This document shows, one piece after another, positions 1-12,200 of a stretch of 64,000 bases of DNA. This DNA is from Solea solea (Eukaryota > Chordata > Actinopteri > Pleuronectiformes > Soleidae). The notes below the pieces were generated by a model. It was not told the origin of the DNA and ran no database searches. It saw only the letters and a program-made list of their open reading frames with translations. The position numbers and the translations under genes were made by a program. The DNA is taken from the NCBI RefSeq assembly GCF_958295425.1, contig NC_081142.1:10025754-10089753 (forward strand). Direction: 5' to 3'. Position 1 is the first letter of the stretch; each line of letters begins with the position of its first letter.

Positions 1-2052
1 CATCTTTTCATTTTCTTAGCAGACATTATCGAGTATGTGACTCTGACTGGACCATTTTTTGAGGGCTTTGAGCTAAATCCTTTTCCTTAAGTCCCTGTAA
101 ACAGTTGACTTTAATTGTCTTTGGATGCCATTTTCTTGAATCCCTCCACATCTCAGGGTTGGTTTAATTCTCCCCCATTTAAAATCCATGACAATTGAAA
201 GATTAGGGAACTCCGGCAACAGCCTCACTTATTTTACTTTTCTCCAAATGAAGCAAACTTTTCACGTTGCATTTTTACTTTTGTGAAGTTTTTACTTTCA
301 CTTATGTACATATGATTGTTTTGTGTCTCTGTATTGTATCCATTCACAGCAAATATAATACAATTTACTTTTTTAAAACAATAGATTTCTAGTCATCTTT
401 TCTTTCCTCGATTGAGGATTGAGCACTGTGTGTATTTCCTGATTATATGTTGAATGATGGAATTTTCTTGCCAGATCAAAAGGGTAATCTGACTATGGCT
501 GACCTGGATTAACTTGGCCAAATCCCGTCCTCTCTCTCTCTCCCGGCATTGTTCAGTCACCATGAAAGCAAACACAAACCCATCCAACGGACAAACAATT
601 CAAGTGTGGGTCATTTCTTTCCACAAGCCCATGCTGTGGTCAAAGGTAAAACAGGAAATGAGTGAGACAGAAATGCTTCTTGCTTCTTCTTTTTTTTTTT
701 TTGGAAACGTAATCATTCAACTTGGCTGCAATTCAATTCCAAGTGGGTAATATTCGGTGTGTGAATTCACTTTAGTCTTTGACTTTGGAGTGGTAATTTG
801 GCCTGTAGCATGCCTGCACATCTTATCTGCAGCATATTTGAAAGGCTACTGCGGTACCAAGTGTCCAATTATCCTCTAATGGTCATTATTTCAACATGTA
901 TTATGTGGGGAATACATCCTTATGAGTTATGACTTGGTACAGTTCAGCTCAGTGGAAGCTTGTGTTGTCTTTGCCCACTTCCTCTTCATCTCATTGCATG
1001 GTGAAGTCAAATACAATTAAAACATCAGATTGTGCCTGTTTTCTCTTTTAGGGCAATTGTGAAATATTTAAGGGGGTAGAGTTGAATTTCATTATTTTTG
1101 ATTACTTTCCCCTCCATGTCGCTCTCAAACACATAAAGAAAATTAAAACTGCATAAATGACTGTCACGACTTCATTATCAGTGGATGTGACTGAGGGCCC
1201 TAATACATTTTTGTGAAGCTAGCTTTCACCGGGGCATAATTATCATTTCCACATAATGAAGTGACAACAGAGGAGCTGTCCTGCATCCTAAGAAGCTGAA
1301 GAGATGAAGCCTTGAGAGAGGACACGCGCCACTCTTTCAACTCATGCTCAAGCCCAAATTACTTCATATTATTGGGAGTGCGGGCTTTTAACCTGCACTA
1401 AACAAGGTTGAGCAGAATTGTTGCACCATGCCTCTCCGTAGGATCAAATATGACAAAAGGACGAGTGTCATGTTTGGCAGCGTGCACATACAACCCTGCA
1501 ACAAAAGGACAAACTGAGCCTGATTTTCCCAGTCTGTCACTGCAAGGATACAGGCAGTTAGTTTTGGCATAGTAGTGCAAAGTCTGGCTGTCTGTCAACA
1601 CAGCCAGGCACAAACACCCTAATGTTTGAGTTCTGGGTGGTGCAACAAAACAAACCACCGAGCATTGTGTTCAAACAGCAGGCAATTCTCTCCTTCCATA
1701 CAACAGTCATAAGTGGCAGATGGATGCTAGTGATATAAATGCTTTTTAGGCCAAATGAGTGACTACAGGTTTTTCAACTTACTTCCCAAGGAGAAGAGAT
1801 AAAATCTCCAAAGAAGAAATTCCAGAAACACTTGTAGCATATCAAATAAGTTAATTGATATCCAGACTGGATGTCGGCGTCCAGGAGAGGACATGTCATC
1901 TCTGTCCTCTACTAAAGTCGTTCTCCACAGCTGCGTCACGGGAGATTTTTTTGTGATTGCCAAATCAATTTATAAATTTAAATTAAATTGTATAAATGAG
2001 CCCTTTATCAGTCCTGCAGGGGAAAATTCCTTCTCTGCATTTAGCCCATTCT

Positions 2053-2206
2053 CTACTAGAAAACTTCCTGCCCGGGGAGCAATGGGGGTTTGGATACCTT
2101 GCTCAGGGGTACCCCGGCCCTTTTTTTTTTTGACCTGGTGGGGACTCAAACCAGAAACCCTCCAGTTACAAGCCAAGTTCCCTTTCCACTTGGCCAAGGG
2201 CTTGCC
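2053..2206. repeat. Dispersed teleost repeat with tRNA-like 3' part
   Basis: The segment has the layout of a common fish repeat: a stretch on the theme 'cttgctcaggggtacc', then a T-run, then 'ggactcaaaccagaaaccctc' style DNA ending in 'ccacttggccaagg'. Read on the - strand the last part resembles the T-arm of a tRNA-derived element. I recognise the pattern but cannot assign a named family. Confidence 0.5.
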
Positions 2207-2335
2207 AACTGATCTACATTTGCATCTTTTAAGACGTATATGTGCATATGTTTTAAATAATATGCATTTAATGAAATTGTGATTCATTTATCAAATACAT
2301 CTCTCTAGTAAAAAGACTGACTCTGATGTTCTCCC

Positions 2336-2556
2336 CTCTCGTGTGTGTGTGTGGTTTTTTTCCAGGTTCTCCAGTTTCCTCCCACGGTCCAAAAACACAC
2401 AGAGGTTGATTGAACACTCTAAATTTACCATAAGTGTGAGTGTGAGAGTAAATTGTTGCTTGTCTCCGTGTGTTTGCCCTGCGATGACACTGGTGGGCCG
2501 TCCAGTGTGTACACTGCCTTTCACCTTGAGGCTGCCACGACCCTGTTGTGGAAGAT
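2336..2556 (+). repeat. SINE 3' half, degenerate copy
   Basis: It shares blocks with the fuller SINE at 45073-45452: 'cctcccacggtccaaaaac', 'gattgaacactctaaattta', 'gtgagtgtgagagtaaa' and 'gccctgcgatgacactgg'. The tRNA-like head with boxes A and B is missing, replaced by a TG-rich stretch, so it is 5'-truncated, which is usual for a retrotransposed copy. Confidence 0.7.
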
Positions 2557-4462
2557 AAAACAGTAAACAATGGATATATCTCTTGAAAATGGCCGATTTA
2601 CATGTTCAAACCAATATTAGGTGTATTAGAAATGGCAGTAAAATAGTCAAACATGTCATCTTTAAAAAGTGGACCCATATAAAAAGTTTGTGAATCAGTG
2701 GACACCTCTTATCTTAGCCTGGGCCAAAAATGCCAAGCTCTATTTTCGGATATATTCGGTATAGGGATGTGTACAATTGTTCTCTGCCTCCTACATGCCT
2801 TCACGCTTGCTTGTGAAATGTGTGTTTTTTTAGTTTTTTTTTAAGCGGACTCTGATGAACAATATAAGCTGAAACTCAGTCTGACAATAAAGTTGTTCTG
2901 AGTGTTGGTGGCTCACTGCCAGGTGATCCAGGAAAAGTTTCCAGATTCATCCATTAAAATGATGAGACACAGGGTAAAATGAATAGTAAATACATTTTCA
3001 TTTACCCCAGAGTTAAGTGCAACAAACTCAAGTTTGCCTTTGTGCCAAGTGCAATAAATGCACTCAACTTACACTGTTTGCAGCGCTTTATGGTTTCCAT
3101 TACAAAAGGTTTTTTTAACATCTAAACAAACAGATGCCTCTTTTAATTTGGTCGTCTTTTAACTGTTGTGCTTTTCTTCTTAGGATGCCAGCAGCTTTGT
3201 TGTTTCTATGTCTGTAAAATTCCGTGATCGCTGACATTTGAGTTGGAATGACATGGCTGAAAGTTAGTGTTATATATTAACAGACAGATTATCTCATACT
3301 ACGTGTGCATGTGATGCTCAAGCATGACTTGAATAAACCTGGTGTTATAAACCTTTTGTACAGCAGCTCTTTCTTGACAGTTTTCTTGACAGTTGGACAA
3401 ACACAGGTCTTACCAGAAATACTGTACTGCAATAATGTGTAACCCTTAATGTGTTATTTTAACTGAATCCATGATTCCTGTATTTTCTGTATGTGTTCCA
3501 GTAAAGTGATTGAAAATAGTTCAACTTTATGGTCCTTGTAGCATTGCTAAAACAACAAATCTGGTGACCGAAGACTTTTGCACAGTACTATAAGTTGGCT
3601 TTTCATCAACAGGGACAATACAGGTTTCTGAATCTTAATAGTTCATTGATATTTTTTTTTTTTACTGTGCAAAAAAACTATACAAATAAAATCTGATTCA
3701 ATTTGATTTTGTGAGAGAAAAATGAGAAACTGGCTCCAATTTTGACTTGTTTGGCCTAACGAGAGAAGGTGGTGGTGCTGCTGTCAAAAGATGAGTGGCT
3801 CTGAAAAGGAAAGTGCAAAATAACACGCGTGTTTTATTGAAAGATTGAAAAATGAAATGTATTCAGCAGCAGATACAAGTAAATATTGCCTGATGTTGCT
3901 GTGGTTACATATTGTATAATAAGCAGTTTGTCACGACAGTGTCTGCTGTCCATGTGTTGCTCGTGGACATCTCAGTCTAACAGTGACGTCGATGCTCCCT
4001 GAATCCCATTAGTCTGCTCACAGTGTTAAATCGGAATAGCCATTTACAAGAGGCCTTTGCTGACCTTTTCTGCAAATTTTTTCTCAACACCAATCTCATG
4101 AAGGTTAGCAGGCAGAGCATTGCCCATGTATTACCTTGCTTTTGTAGTCCCTCCACATCGTTACTCATCCGGTATGCTTAAAGGTGCTCTCCCCTCTGGC
4201 AAGCACAGCTATGATGTCAACTTCCAAGTTAGAAGTCTTTCAAAACTCCTTTTTTACCCCCTGTCTTTCTCCCCTTTTCTCCATCTCACTTCTTCTCTTT
4301 CTCCGCGTCCCCATGTCAGTCACTTTCCTCTCTCTAGTCCTCAGAGAGCACCTGACTGATGTGTTGTTCAAGGATGAAAAGCACGACAGAGGGGAATCGA
4401 ATGAGCAAACAATGCAAAAATACACGGGAGGACAGGAACGGCAGAGATGTTCTCACATGCGT

Positions 4463-4496
4463 GCACACACACAGAAACACACACACACACACACAC
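4463..4496. repeat. CA dinucleotide microsatellite
   Basis: A nearly pure CA tract interrupted once by 'gaaa'. It lies directly beside the dispersed repeat at 4545-4712. Confidence 0.9.
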
Positions 4497-4544
4497 TGGT
4501 TTCCATGAATCCAGAGGACATTGCATTGACTTACATTCATTTCC

Positions 4545-4712
4545 TGGAGACTTACCCTAACCTTAACCATAACCAGTTGATGCCCAGCCTTAACCTAACT
4601 ACCATAATCTTAGCTCTAAACTTGACCTTGAGGTTCTGCCTCTTCAAGACCAGGTTTTGGTCCCTGTGAGGACTGGTCCTGGTCCTGACAAGGTAAGTGT
4701 TTATGCCATAAA
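4545..4712. repeat. Dispersed repeat rich in CCTAACCTTAACC units
   Basis: Contains 'cctaaccttaaccataacc' followed by 'ggttttggtccctgtgagga' and 'ctggtcctgacaaggtaag'. A related element in the other orientation lies in mydgf intron 3 at about 24390-24545 ('agggttaggcatttagatg'). This is a frequent fish repeat and not a telomeric TTAGGG array. Confidence 0.6.
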
Positions 4713-7700
4713 TGATCCTAAAGAGGTGACGAATACAAGAACAGACACACACACAGCGAAGCCCCAAGGATCATCACCAGCGTGACACTGGACACTTCAG
4801 GGGAGACAGCATCTGCTCACTTTCATATTTAATACTGCAAAAAAAGAACATTGTGTTCTCTGGGAACTTCTCATTTTAACTTTATGAAAATGCAGCTTCA
4901 AACACAATTGTGTGAAGAAATGGCAGGTGACCATAGCACGGAAAGTTCCCTTTAACGTGCCCTAAGGTGTTCACACTGTGACTAAAAGCCATTTTGCACA
5001 GGACATTTTGACAGACATGAGGCCTTGCCTTTCAAAGCTCCACTTTTACATCGATGTTTACCACCTAGGTTGGTAAGGCACTGCTCTCTCTGTCCCTCTC
5101 TCCTTTTTCTGACAGTCTGTTTCCCCTCAAAGAAATTCAACCTACAGAGGCTGAGCAATCACACGCGTGGAGCTGAAGTGCCCTGACACGCATGCTCTGC
5201 TGCGTCTCAGCGGGCAGTCGGACTCTTACATGACTCAAAGCAAGCGAGGGAGCACTACAGGAGGCAGGAGACAAGGTTACAGGGAGGCTTTATGCCCCGA
5301 TTGTCTTCACCCAGCTGTCCCACCTATACTGAAAACTACATGACGGTGACAAAAGGTTGCATGACAAGCAGGGTTTGCCGACATTTAAGTGAAAAAGTCC
5401 TTTTATTTAATTTCCTTGACTTTAAAACCCTTCCTGTGCTGATTTGTAGTGCATTTATTTGCACACATTTTCAACACATTAATATAATAGATGGAGGAAA
5501 GGCCAGCGGACTTAAGAGGCTGTCGAGCCAGCCTTAAATGGACAGCAACTGTGACAGCTACTTATTATTCCACATTGACTTTAAAATGAGCAATGATTGT
5601 GTGTTTCACCGCCATGTTATTTATGGGCCACACAAAGTGGGTGGCTGATTAGAGAAAAGGGAGACTTTTAAGAGACATGGATTAACACAAATGCATTGCA
5701 GACACACATGCACGTCTGGACACACATTCAGGTAAGGGTTTTTCCTTTTAAAGACAATCACTCATGCTAAGATTAACTAAATGTGCAGTGCTCCAGTTTG
5801 CTGTAAGCTGTATCTTTAGCTTTATAAATAAAATATCAAACCTTGATTGAGATCAAAAAAGAACAACATGTTGGGACTGTGTATGATTACGATGCTACTT
5901 GAGGACCACTGTTCAGTGTAAAGAGGGTAACATCAGCGTGAAAAGTGTTGCTAAATGATGAAATACCCTAATTAATATATCCACGGCACAATTTGTCTCT
6001 CTTACTCTCTGGACTAACATAATCTATATACACAGTATTGTAATATTGCCAAATACCAAATGAAGCTGCAGGTGTCTGTTTCCAGACGCCAAACAAAATG
6101 TGGCTCCATGATCCAACCAATATATGACATTTACTGTGGGAAGAATAGGAGATGTCTTAAAAGACATCAGAGAATAATGTGATTTGGCAACCATTCATAA
6201 CACATCTTCCACACAGAGGTTCCTGCTCCATACATTTTATTTAATGACCTAAGTAAGGGACAGGAGACTCACAGAGGTTTAGGCAGATCAAAAGGATTAA
6301 AAGGAAAGATAAACTTACTCTGTTTTTTCGGTGAAATTTGGTTTAATGAAATCAAATGTCTTTTTGTTTTATGTGAATGTACATGGATGTACATTTCAAA
6401 TCTAAGAGGAAAAGTGTGATCTGGCTGTGCAGTCATGTGGTAGTACCAACAATCCTCTTCTAAGCTGAGCTTTTTAAAAAAAAAATAAAAAATAAAAATA
6501 AAAAAAATAAATGAAAATTGCCACTATAGGTTTGAAAGGGCTCCTGAAAAGTTTGCAGTGCTTTCTGTACTGCAAATGCAGTCAGTTATAGAAACGTTTT
6601 GTGTCCATTCAGTTTAAAAGGCAACAGCCAACCAAATGGCTGACCAATGTGGCAGACGTTTGTGTACCATAAACACATTGCTCTTTGTAAACTGTAAACT
6701 GTTTACCAATGAAAAACCTTAACAGAAGGCCAATCTGTTGACTTTAGCTTTTAGTTAATCTTTTATTATAATTATATACTGTTATTTTTTCCGCAATATA
6801 ATTGTGAAAGAGAAAGCTCCAACTTAACATTCATTTTTTCCTAATTTCCTAATAAGAGAGATAGATGTGTTATTTGATCATCACACAGTGGATCTAAAAT
6901 ATACAAGTCCCATTCCCACAACAACAGAGGAAGTTGGGATTGAGACGAAAATAAATAAAATGGAAAAAAAAGTCGATGTCAAAGTCACTTCCTTCAAAGA
7001 AAATAAAAGCCCTACACTGTTTACTGTGTGTCTGTCAAGTTTTACAAGTAAAAAAAAAAACTGGTCAAAGTTGGTCGAATTAAACAAACATCAGCATCAA
7101 TAATCCTTCATTTGACCAAGTGGAAGAATTTTAAAACTGCAGTGTGAAATGTCCATCATATTCGTACCAGACGATGAGCTCACACAATGTTGACGAAGCC
7201 CATCAGCTCCACACCACTCTCTCTGTGTTTCAGTGGTGTTTAGATTTCATGTCGCCCGGTGACATTCATGCACTGCAAATTCTGCTGCTTAAAACATCAG
7301 TTCTGGGATAAAGACACAAACACTCACTCAGTCAGGTCTGATAGTATTGCATGACAGTGTGTTTGTGGATGAAGATGCAGCATATTACACAATAATAATA
7401 TTACACAAAGACCAAACAGGGGCAGAATGATAACATCACCAACAACAAGTTAAAATGAAATTCGGTTTAAAATTGCTGAAATAAAAAAGGAGAAACAGAC
7501 ATACAATGCATTCACAGCTATATCCTTAAATATGAAAGCAACCAAGAAAGAAAAGGCTCTGTTATGGGTTAACAGTGGCTGCCCTACGACTTCTACTGCT
7601 TATTGTTTGTGTCTTTTCTTTTTTCTGACTAGTGGTCGATGACAGCAGTCTGTCGACTTGCAGGCAGGAATCTTCCTAGCCTGCAGATTACGCCAGGCCT

Positions 7701-8479
7701 GTGTCTGTTTCCTCTTCTCCTGTTTACCTGTGTTGTGGAATATGTAAGTGCGTGAATGGATATTTTAACAGGGCACCACCGGATGAATAAATTGCCATGC
7801 TGACTAACAGCAAGACCATTGCCTTGAGTGTCTCACTGCTGAGTGACAGCAAACTACTGGGTCTTTTGTGCGGCTCTGCTGCTGTCTTTTCATTTCAGAT
7901 GCTGCCGGAGAGGAGGGGACTCATCCATGCAGTGGCAGTTGAGTGTAAAGGCACCTAGGAGGCATCTTTAGGCTTGTCAGACGCAAGAAATCTAATCCAG
8001 ACAGAAAAGAATGGGCCTGTGAATAATAAAACTTGAAAATAGCAGCTGTCTCTGCATAATTGGAGCAAACGCAAGTTGGATATGTGGCAGAGAATAAAAC
8101 AAGAGCACAACTAGGGTGTTACACGATACTGTTTGCTGACAACAGACTGGGGAGGACTGTGCCACTCTCAGGCTGTTGTTTGTAGCTGGGCAGCTTATAG
8201 TTCCTGTCAAACTGGTGCTGAGCTCTGATCTTGTAGGTCGCAATTATGTGCTCCTATGCCCCCCCACTGCTCCTCCCACATCCCTTCCTGCTGGCATCCT
8301 CCTCTTCTCCTTTAAAACCCCTCTGGAATCTCATAAGCATTGTTTAATTGTGGAGAGCTGAGTCAAGGAAGGAGTAATCAGATGAGAACAATGGCAGGGG
8401 GAATCACATGGATATACATCGGCTAACGGGGGATTAATAATACTGGCTTTTGATTGAAGTTGAGCTGCTCTATCTGGCA

Positions 8480-8775
8480 AAGGGAATGTGGGGAAAGAGA
8501 GGGAGCAAAAGAGAGTGACAGAGCAGGGAGCAAAAGAGAAGAGAGTTGCAAAGACAGGATGATAAAAGGTTCTCAGATGAGAGCAGAGAGAAACGGAGAA
8601 GAGACAGATGGGGAGAAAAGAGGGAAACAGAAAGTGAGTTAAAGCAATGAGAGGGAGTGGGAGGAAGAAAGAAAAAGGATAGGAGGCAGAGCAGAGCAGC
8701 GCAGTGCAGGGGGAGAGGGAGATAGAAAGGGAGAGGGAGAGAGAGAGGGAGAGGGAGGGAGAGGGAGAGAGAAGC
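8480..8775 (+). repeat. Polypurine (GA-rich) tract upstream of the INSYN2-type gene
   Basis: About 300 bases are almost entirely A and G on the + strand, ending in regular gagaggga units from about 8708. The tract ends about 450 bases before the start codon at 9228 and may sit in the promoter or 5' leader. Long polypurine-polypyrimidine mirror sequences can form triplex DNA; here that is only an inference from composition. Confidence 0.8.
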
Positions 8776-9227
8776 CTCCAGTACTACTGAGCCAGTGATA
8801 CGCAGGCAGGCAGAGAGAGAAGACGGAGAGACAGAGGCCATCCACGTCTCCAAGGCCGACCCAATGAGGGGGTGAGAGGCTCAGGAGCACTACAACAGAG
8901 AGGATTGTGGGAGGAGACACAGAACCAGAGAGAAAAAGGCAGGGTGATACAATCAGAAACAGGCTTCAGTAGGAAAAGGGCAGCAGATGTGTGAAATGTG
9001 AGCTGAGCAGGGAAAAGGTTGATAAAAGTTTTGAAAAGAGAGTAGGAAAGACAGAGCGAAGGAGGAAAAGAGACTTAAGACACGCTGTCCAAGAGTCTAC
9101 GTTAATGGCAAAGGTAGGAGGAGATTCATGGAAAAAGAGGAGGAAGCTCTCTGCATCTCAGGAGTCCTCCTGTTCCTCTTCTTGCTTCTTCGTCTGCCTG
9201 TGAGGCTGCTGGACATCCACCATCACC

Positions 9228-12200
9228 ATGTTCTCTGACAGCAGGGCTCCAGCTTCTGGGGAGCAAAAAGGCTTCAAGCCACATGCCCCTCAATTCATCC
9301 CATGGCTGCGCAATAGTCTGAAGTCCCACCACAGCAGTGACCTGGGGCTCAGCAGGCTGCACAAATCCAACTCCGAGGCCCGCAACAACCTGACCCCTCT
9401 GGAGAGACCCAAAGGGATTGGATTCTTCTCCTTCCAGGGAAAGGACCGTGGGAAGAAGGGTGACTTTAAGTGTAATGGCATGGCGATGGCAAGGATGCTA
9501 CCAGTGGTGCTAAGGGGGCCACACATCCTTCCAGGGAGTCTGGGGAAGCAGAGGGAGGACAGTCCTATTAGGTGGAACCAGTCTCGAGAGTTAGTCCCAG
9601 ACCCTGACACACAGATCAGCCCAGGGGACGGGTCACAAGGTCTGACCAACAGCTGCAACTCTGCACAGGATAACCACACCTTTGGTAGGAACGACAGCAG
9701 TCATTTGAGTCAGTCACAGAATGACAGGACTAGTACTTCAGTGAGGAAATATGGACCACTAGTGGGACCCCCTCCTGTTCCTGTTCCTGCACTGCTGACT
9801 GAGGAGCCCCACTGTAAGGGGCCTGTTACGGTATGTATGGAGGACAGGAGGGGGAAAGTATGGGACTATGCCAGCCATGCCACTTTCCACCAGAGAGACC
9901 TCCATTCATCCAGCTGGGTCAGCCCAGACACTCAGGGACTAATAGAGAGGCAGCAAGGGTTCAGCTCCAGCTTCAGCTACATCACACAACAGAGCAGGAA
10001 CTCCCAGAGCCTGACGGCACTGAGGGAACCACCTGTAGAGGGTTTCAACGGGGCCGTCAATGGAGTCATCTTCCCCACTGAGGTTCCTAATAAAGGCTGC
10101 ACCGCAACTCTACGACACCCCAGGAAACCAAGACCAAGCTCGGAGCATATTGCCGTCCTGGGCCAGAACCAGACATTGATTCGGCGCAGACCCAACAGTG
10201 AAGGAGAGTCCCAGAAGAAAGAGGCAGGCTGCAGCAGGAAGGCAGTGCAACATCAGATTAAACGGGTGATGGATAATCTAGAGCAGGTGCTCACCGCACT
10301 GAGAGATGTTCACCAGGAAATGAAAGAGGTAAGGCAACAGATTTTTGTTGATACTGCTGTGCTCATAAGACAGAGCGAGAAAGTCACACCAGACAAAAAC
10401 TATAGTGTCGCATAGTCGACCATTTTACCCACTAAAGCGTCATATTTCTCTTCAGTACTGACCTACAATCAGTGAAGAATAGTGAGGGAGAGAGAGGGAG
10501 CTTACTGCATCCTCTGACATTAATTCATACATTCTCCTCATGCAGGAAATAGTCAAGCATATGTTTAAAAAGGCTGGGGGGCTCACATCCACATGGATAA
10601 TAAATGCACATCCTCAGCAGAATTTAACATGTATTAAAAAGTCAGTAGCAGGGTTTGCACGACTTCACTGAAGTCTGCAAAGTGTTTCTCCAACTCCCCT
10701 CTGTCATCGTCTGTCTGCAGGCATTAATCGCACTCGTCTTCAGTTAATGCATTCCTTTTTCATTGAGGTAAAATGAGACAATAGTCATGCCCCATTGGCC
10801 TGATGCATTCAGAGGTTGCTGAGATGATGCTGTGTGACATTAGGCAAAGCCTCCCGCTCCGCATCCCGTCTCCTCTCTCCCTCCTTATTGACAGTTGCTG
10901 CTCCATGCAGACACAGCTGGATAGCGTCCGATGCGTCTTAATAATCCATTTATGTCTATGAGCATCACTGCCTCATAGTCCTCATCCAGCATAAATGACG
11001 TGAACATCTTTACCTCTGGTTATTTGATCTGAAGGGTTGCAGTTAAATAGAATATATGAACCTCATCATCCCGTGGCTGTGAGCTTTTGTGCTTGACAGG
11101 ACTGATGAAAGACATGTAGGCTGCACAGAAAGAAGGGAAGAACAAGAGCGAGCAAACAGGCACTGTGATAGAAAGTCCCACATTTTAATGGCAGAGACGA
11201 CAGATCAAAGGAAGACAAGGCACGAGAGAACACTTTGGTCGCAATCTTGTTTCCCCTCACAACCTTGTTTTATCATTCTGTTGCATGAGCAGCAACCCAT
11301 GTTTTTTTTTTTATTTGAAGATAAATTGGAGTGATTCTTCTTCTTTTAGGACTTTTAGACACACAATAAATACAGCAACACTAAATATCTCTCATGAGAA
11401 AAGATGACCTTCTGCTGAGACATTGTGGCACATCAGACACAACTGTATGACTCAGAACGTCAAGTAAACAACAGCAGAGTTCACAACAATATCCCTTAGC
11501 ACTCATTATATACTGTATATGAAGACTTGAGGGATCAAAAACATTGTTTCTCACTCTTGGGAGTGGCAGATGAAAACTGATGTCCCCTGCTCTTTTATCT
11601 CCTCTGATTTCTGACATTAACAAGCAGCACCTTCCCTGAGTCACTTGATGTGGACTTCAAAGTAATGGGAATTGCCTCGGCCAGGAAAGCTACAGCATGA
11701 AAAAAACAGGTCATCTTTTGACTTCAGAGAGGATGTTGTTGAACATACAGAACAAAACAATAATTCATTTGTTGTTGCATGGGCCAAGGATTTATCTGTG
11801 AACACAGTGCAGGTGGAGAGATAGGTCAAACATTTCCCCCAGTGTAATTTCCTCCAATCTCTCCAGCCTTTGTTATTTGTGTGTGTGTGCATGCATGTGT
11901 GTGTCCACCAACCTGACTCTGACTCATGGAAGGATGTGTACACTGTACACTTATATACTGCATACATTAAGCTACGTGCATCTAGACATGCACATATGTG
12001 CATGAGCACTTTTCACAATCCAGTGTAAGGTATTAAGGGACATACACACTTAAATTTAGCTCACAAATCCTGCTCCTGCTATAAACTCTCATATGCTCTT
12101 GGCTGAGGTACACATTTTTCCACTCCGTAGTACAAGCTAATGTGACATACTTGCAGATTAGAGCTATACATCTGGTTCGAGTCCATTGCAAAAAAAATTG

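Larger units (their letters stand above)
1..8479. other. Intergenic region, no supportable gene
   Basis: I find no exon here with recognisable protein similarity. The open frames are short, lack plausible splice partners, and several coincide with low-complexity DNA or repeats. Contents that can be named are a tRNA-like repeat fragment near 2.05-2.2 kb, a SINE 3' half near 2.34-2.56 kb, a CA microsatellite and an adjoining dispersed repeat near 4.46-4.7 kb, and an A-rich tract near 6470-6510. Part of the right-hand end may be promoter or 5' leader of the INSYN2-type gene that starts at 9228. Confidence 0.6.

Noticed and set aside
4545..4620. Possible interstitial telomere repeat (CCTAACCTTAACC)
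   Set aside because: Units are not regular TTAGGG/CCCTAA repeats, and related DNA occurs at 24.4 kb as a dispersed element.
8470..8920. Overlapping open frames on - rich in Leu, Ser and Pro
   Set aside because: They are translations of the polypurine tract read backwards; low complexity only.
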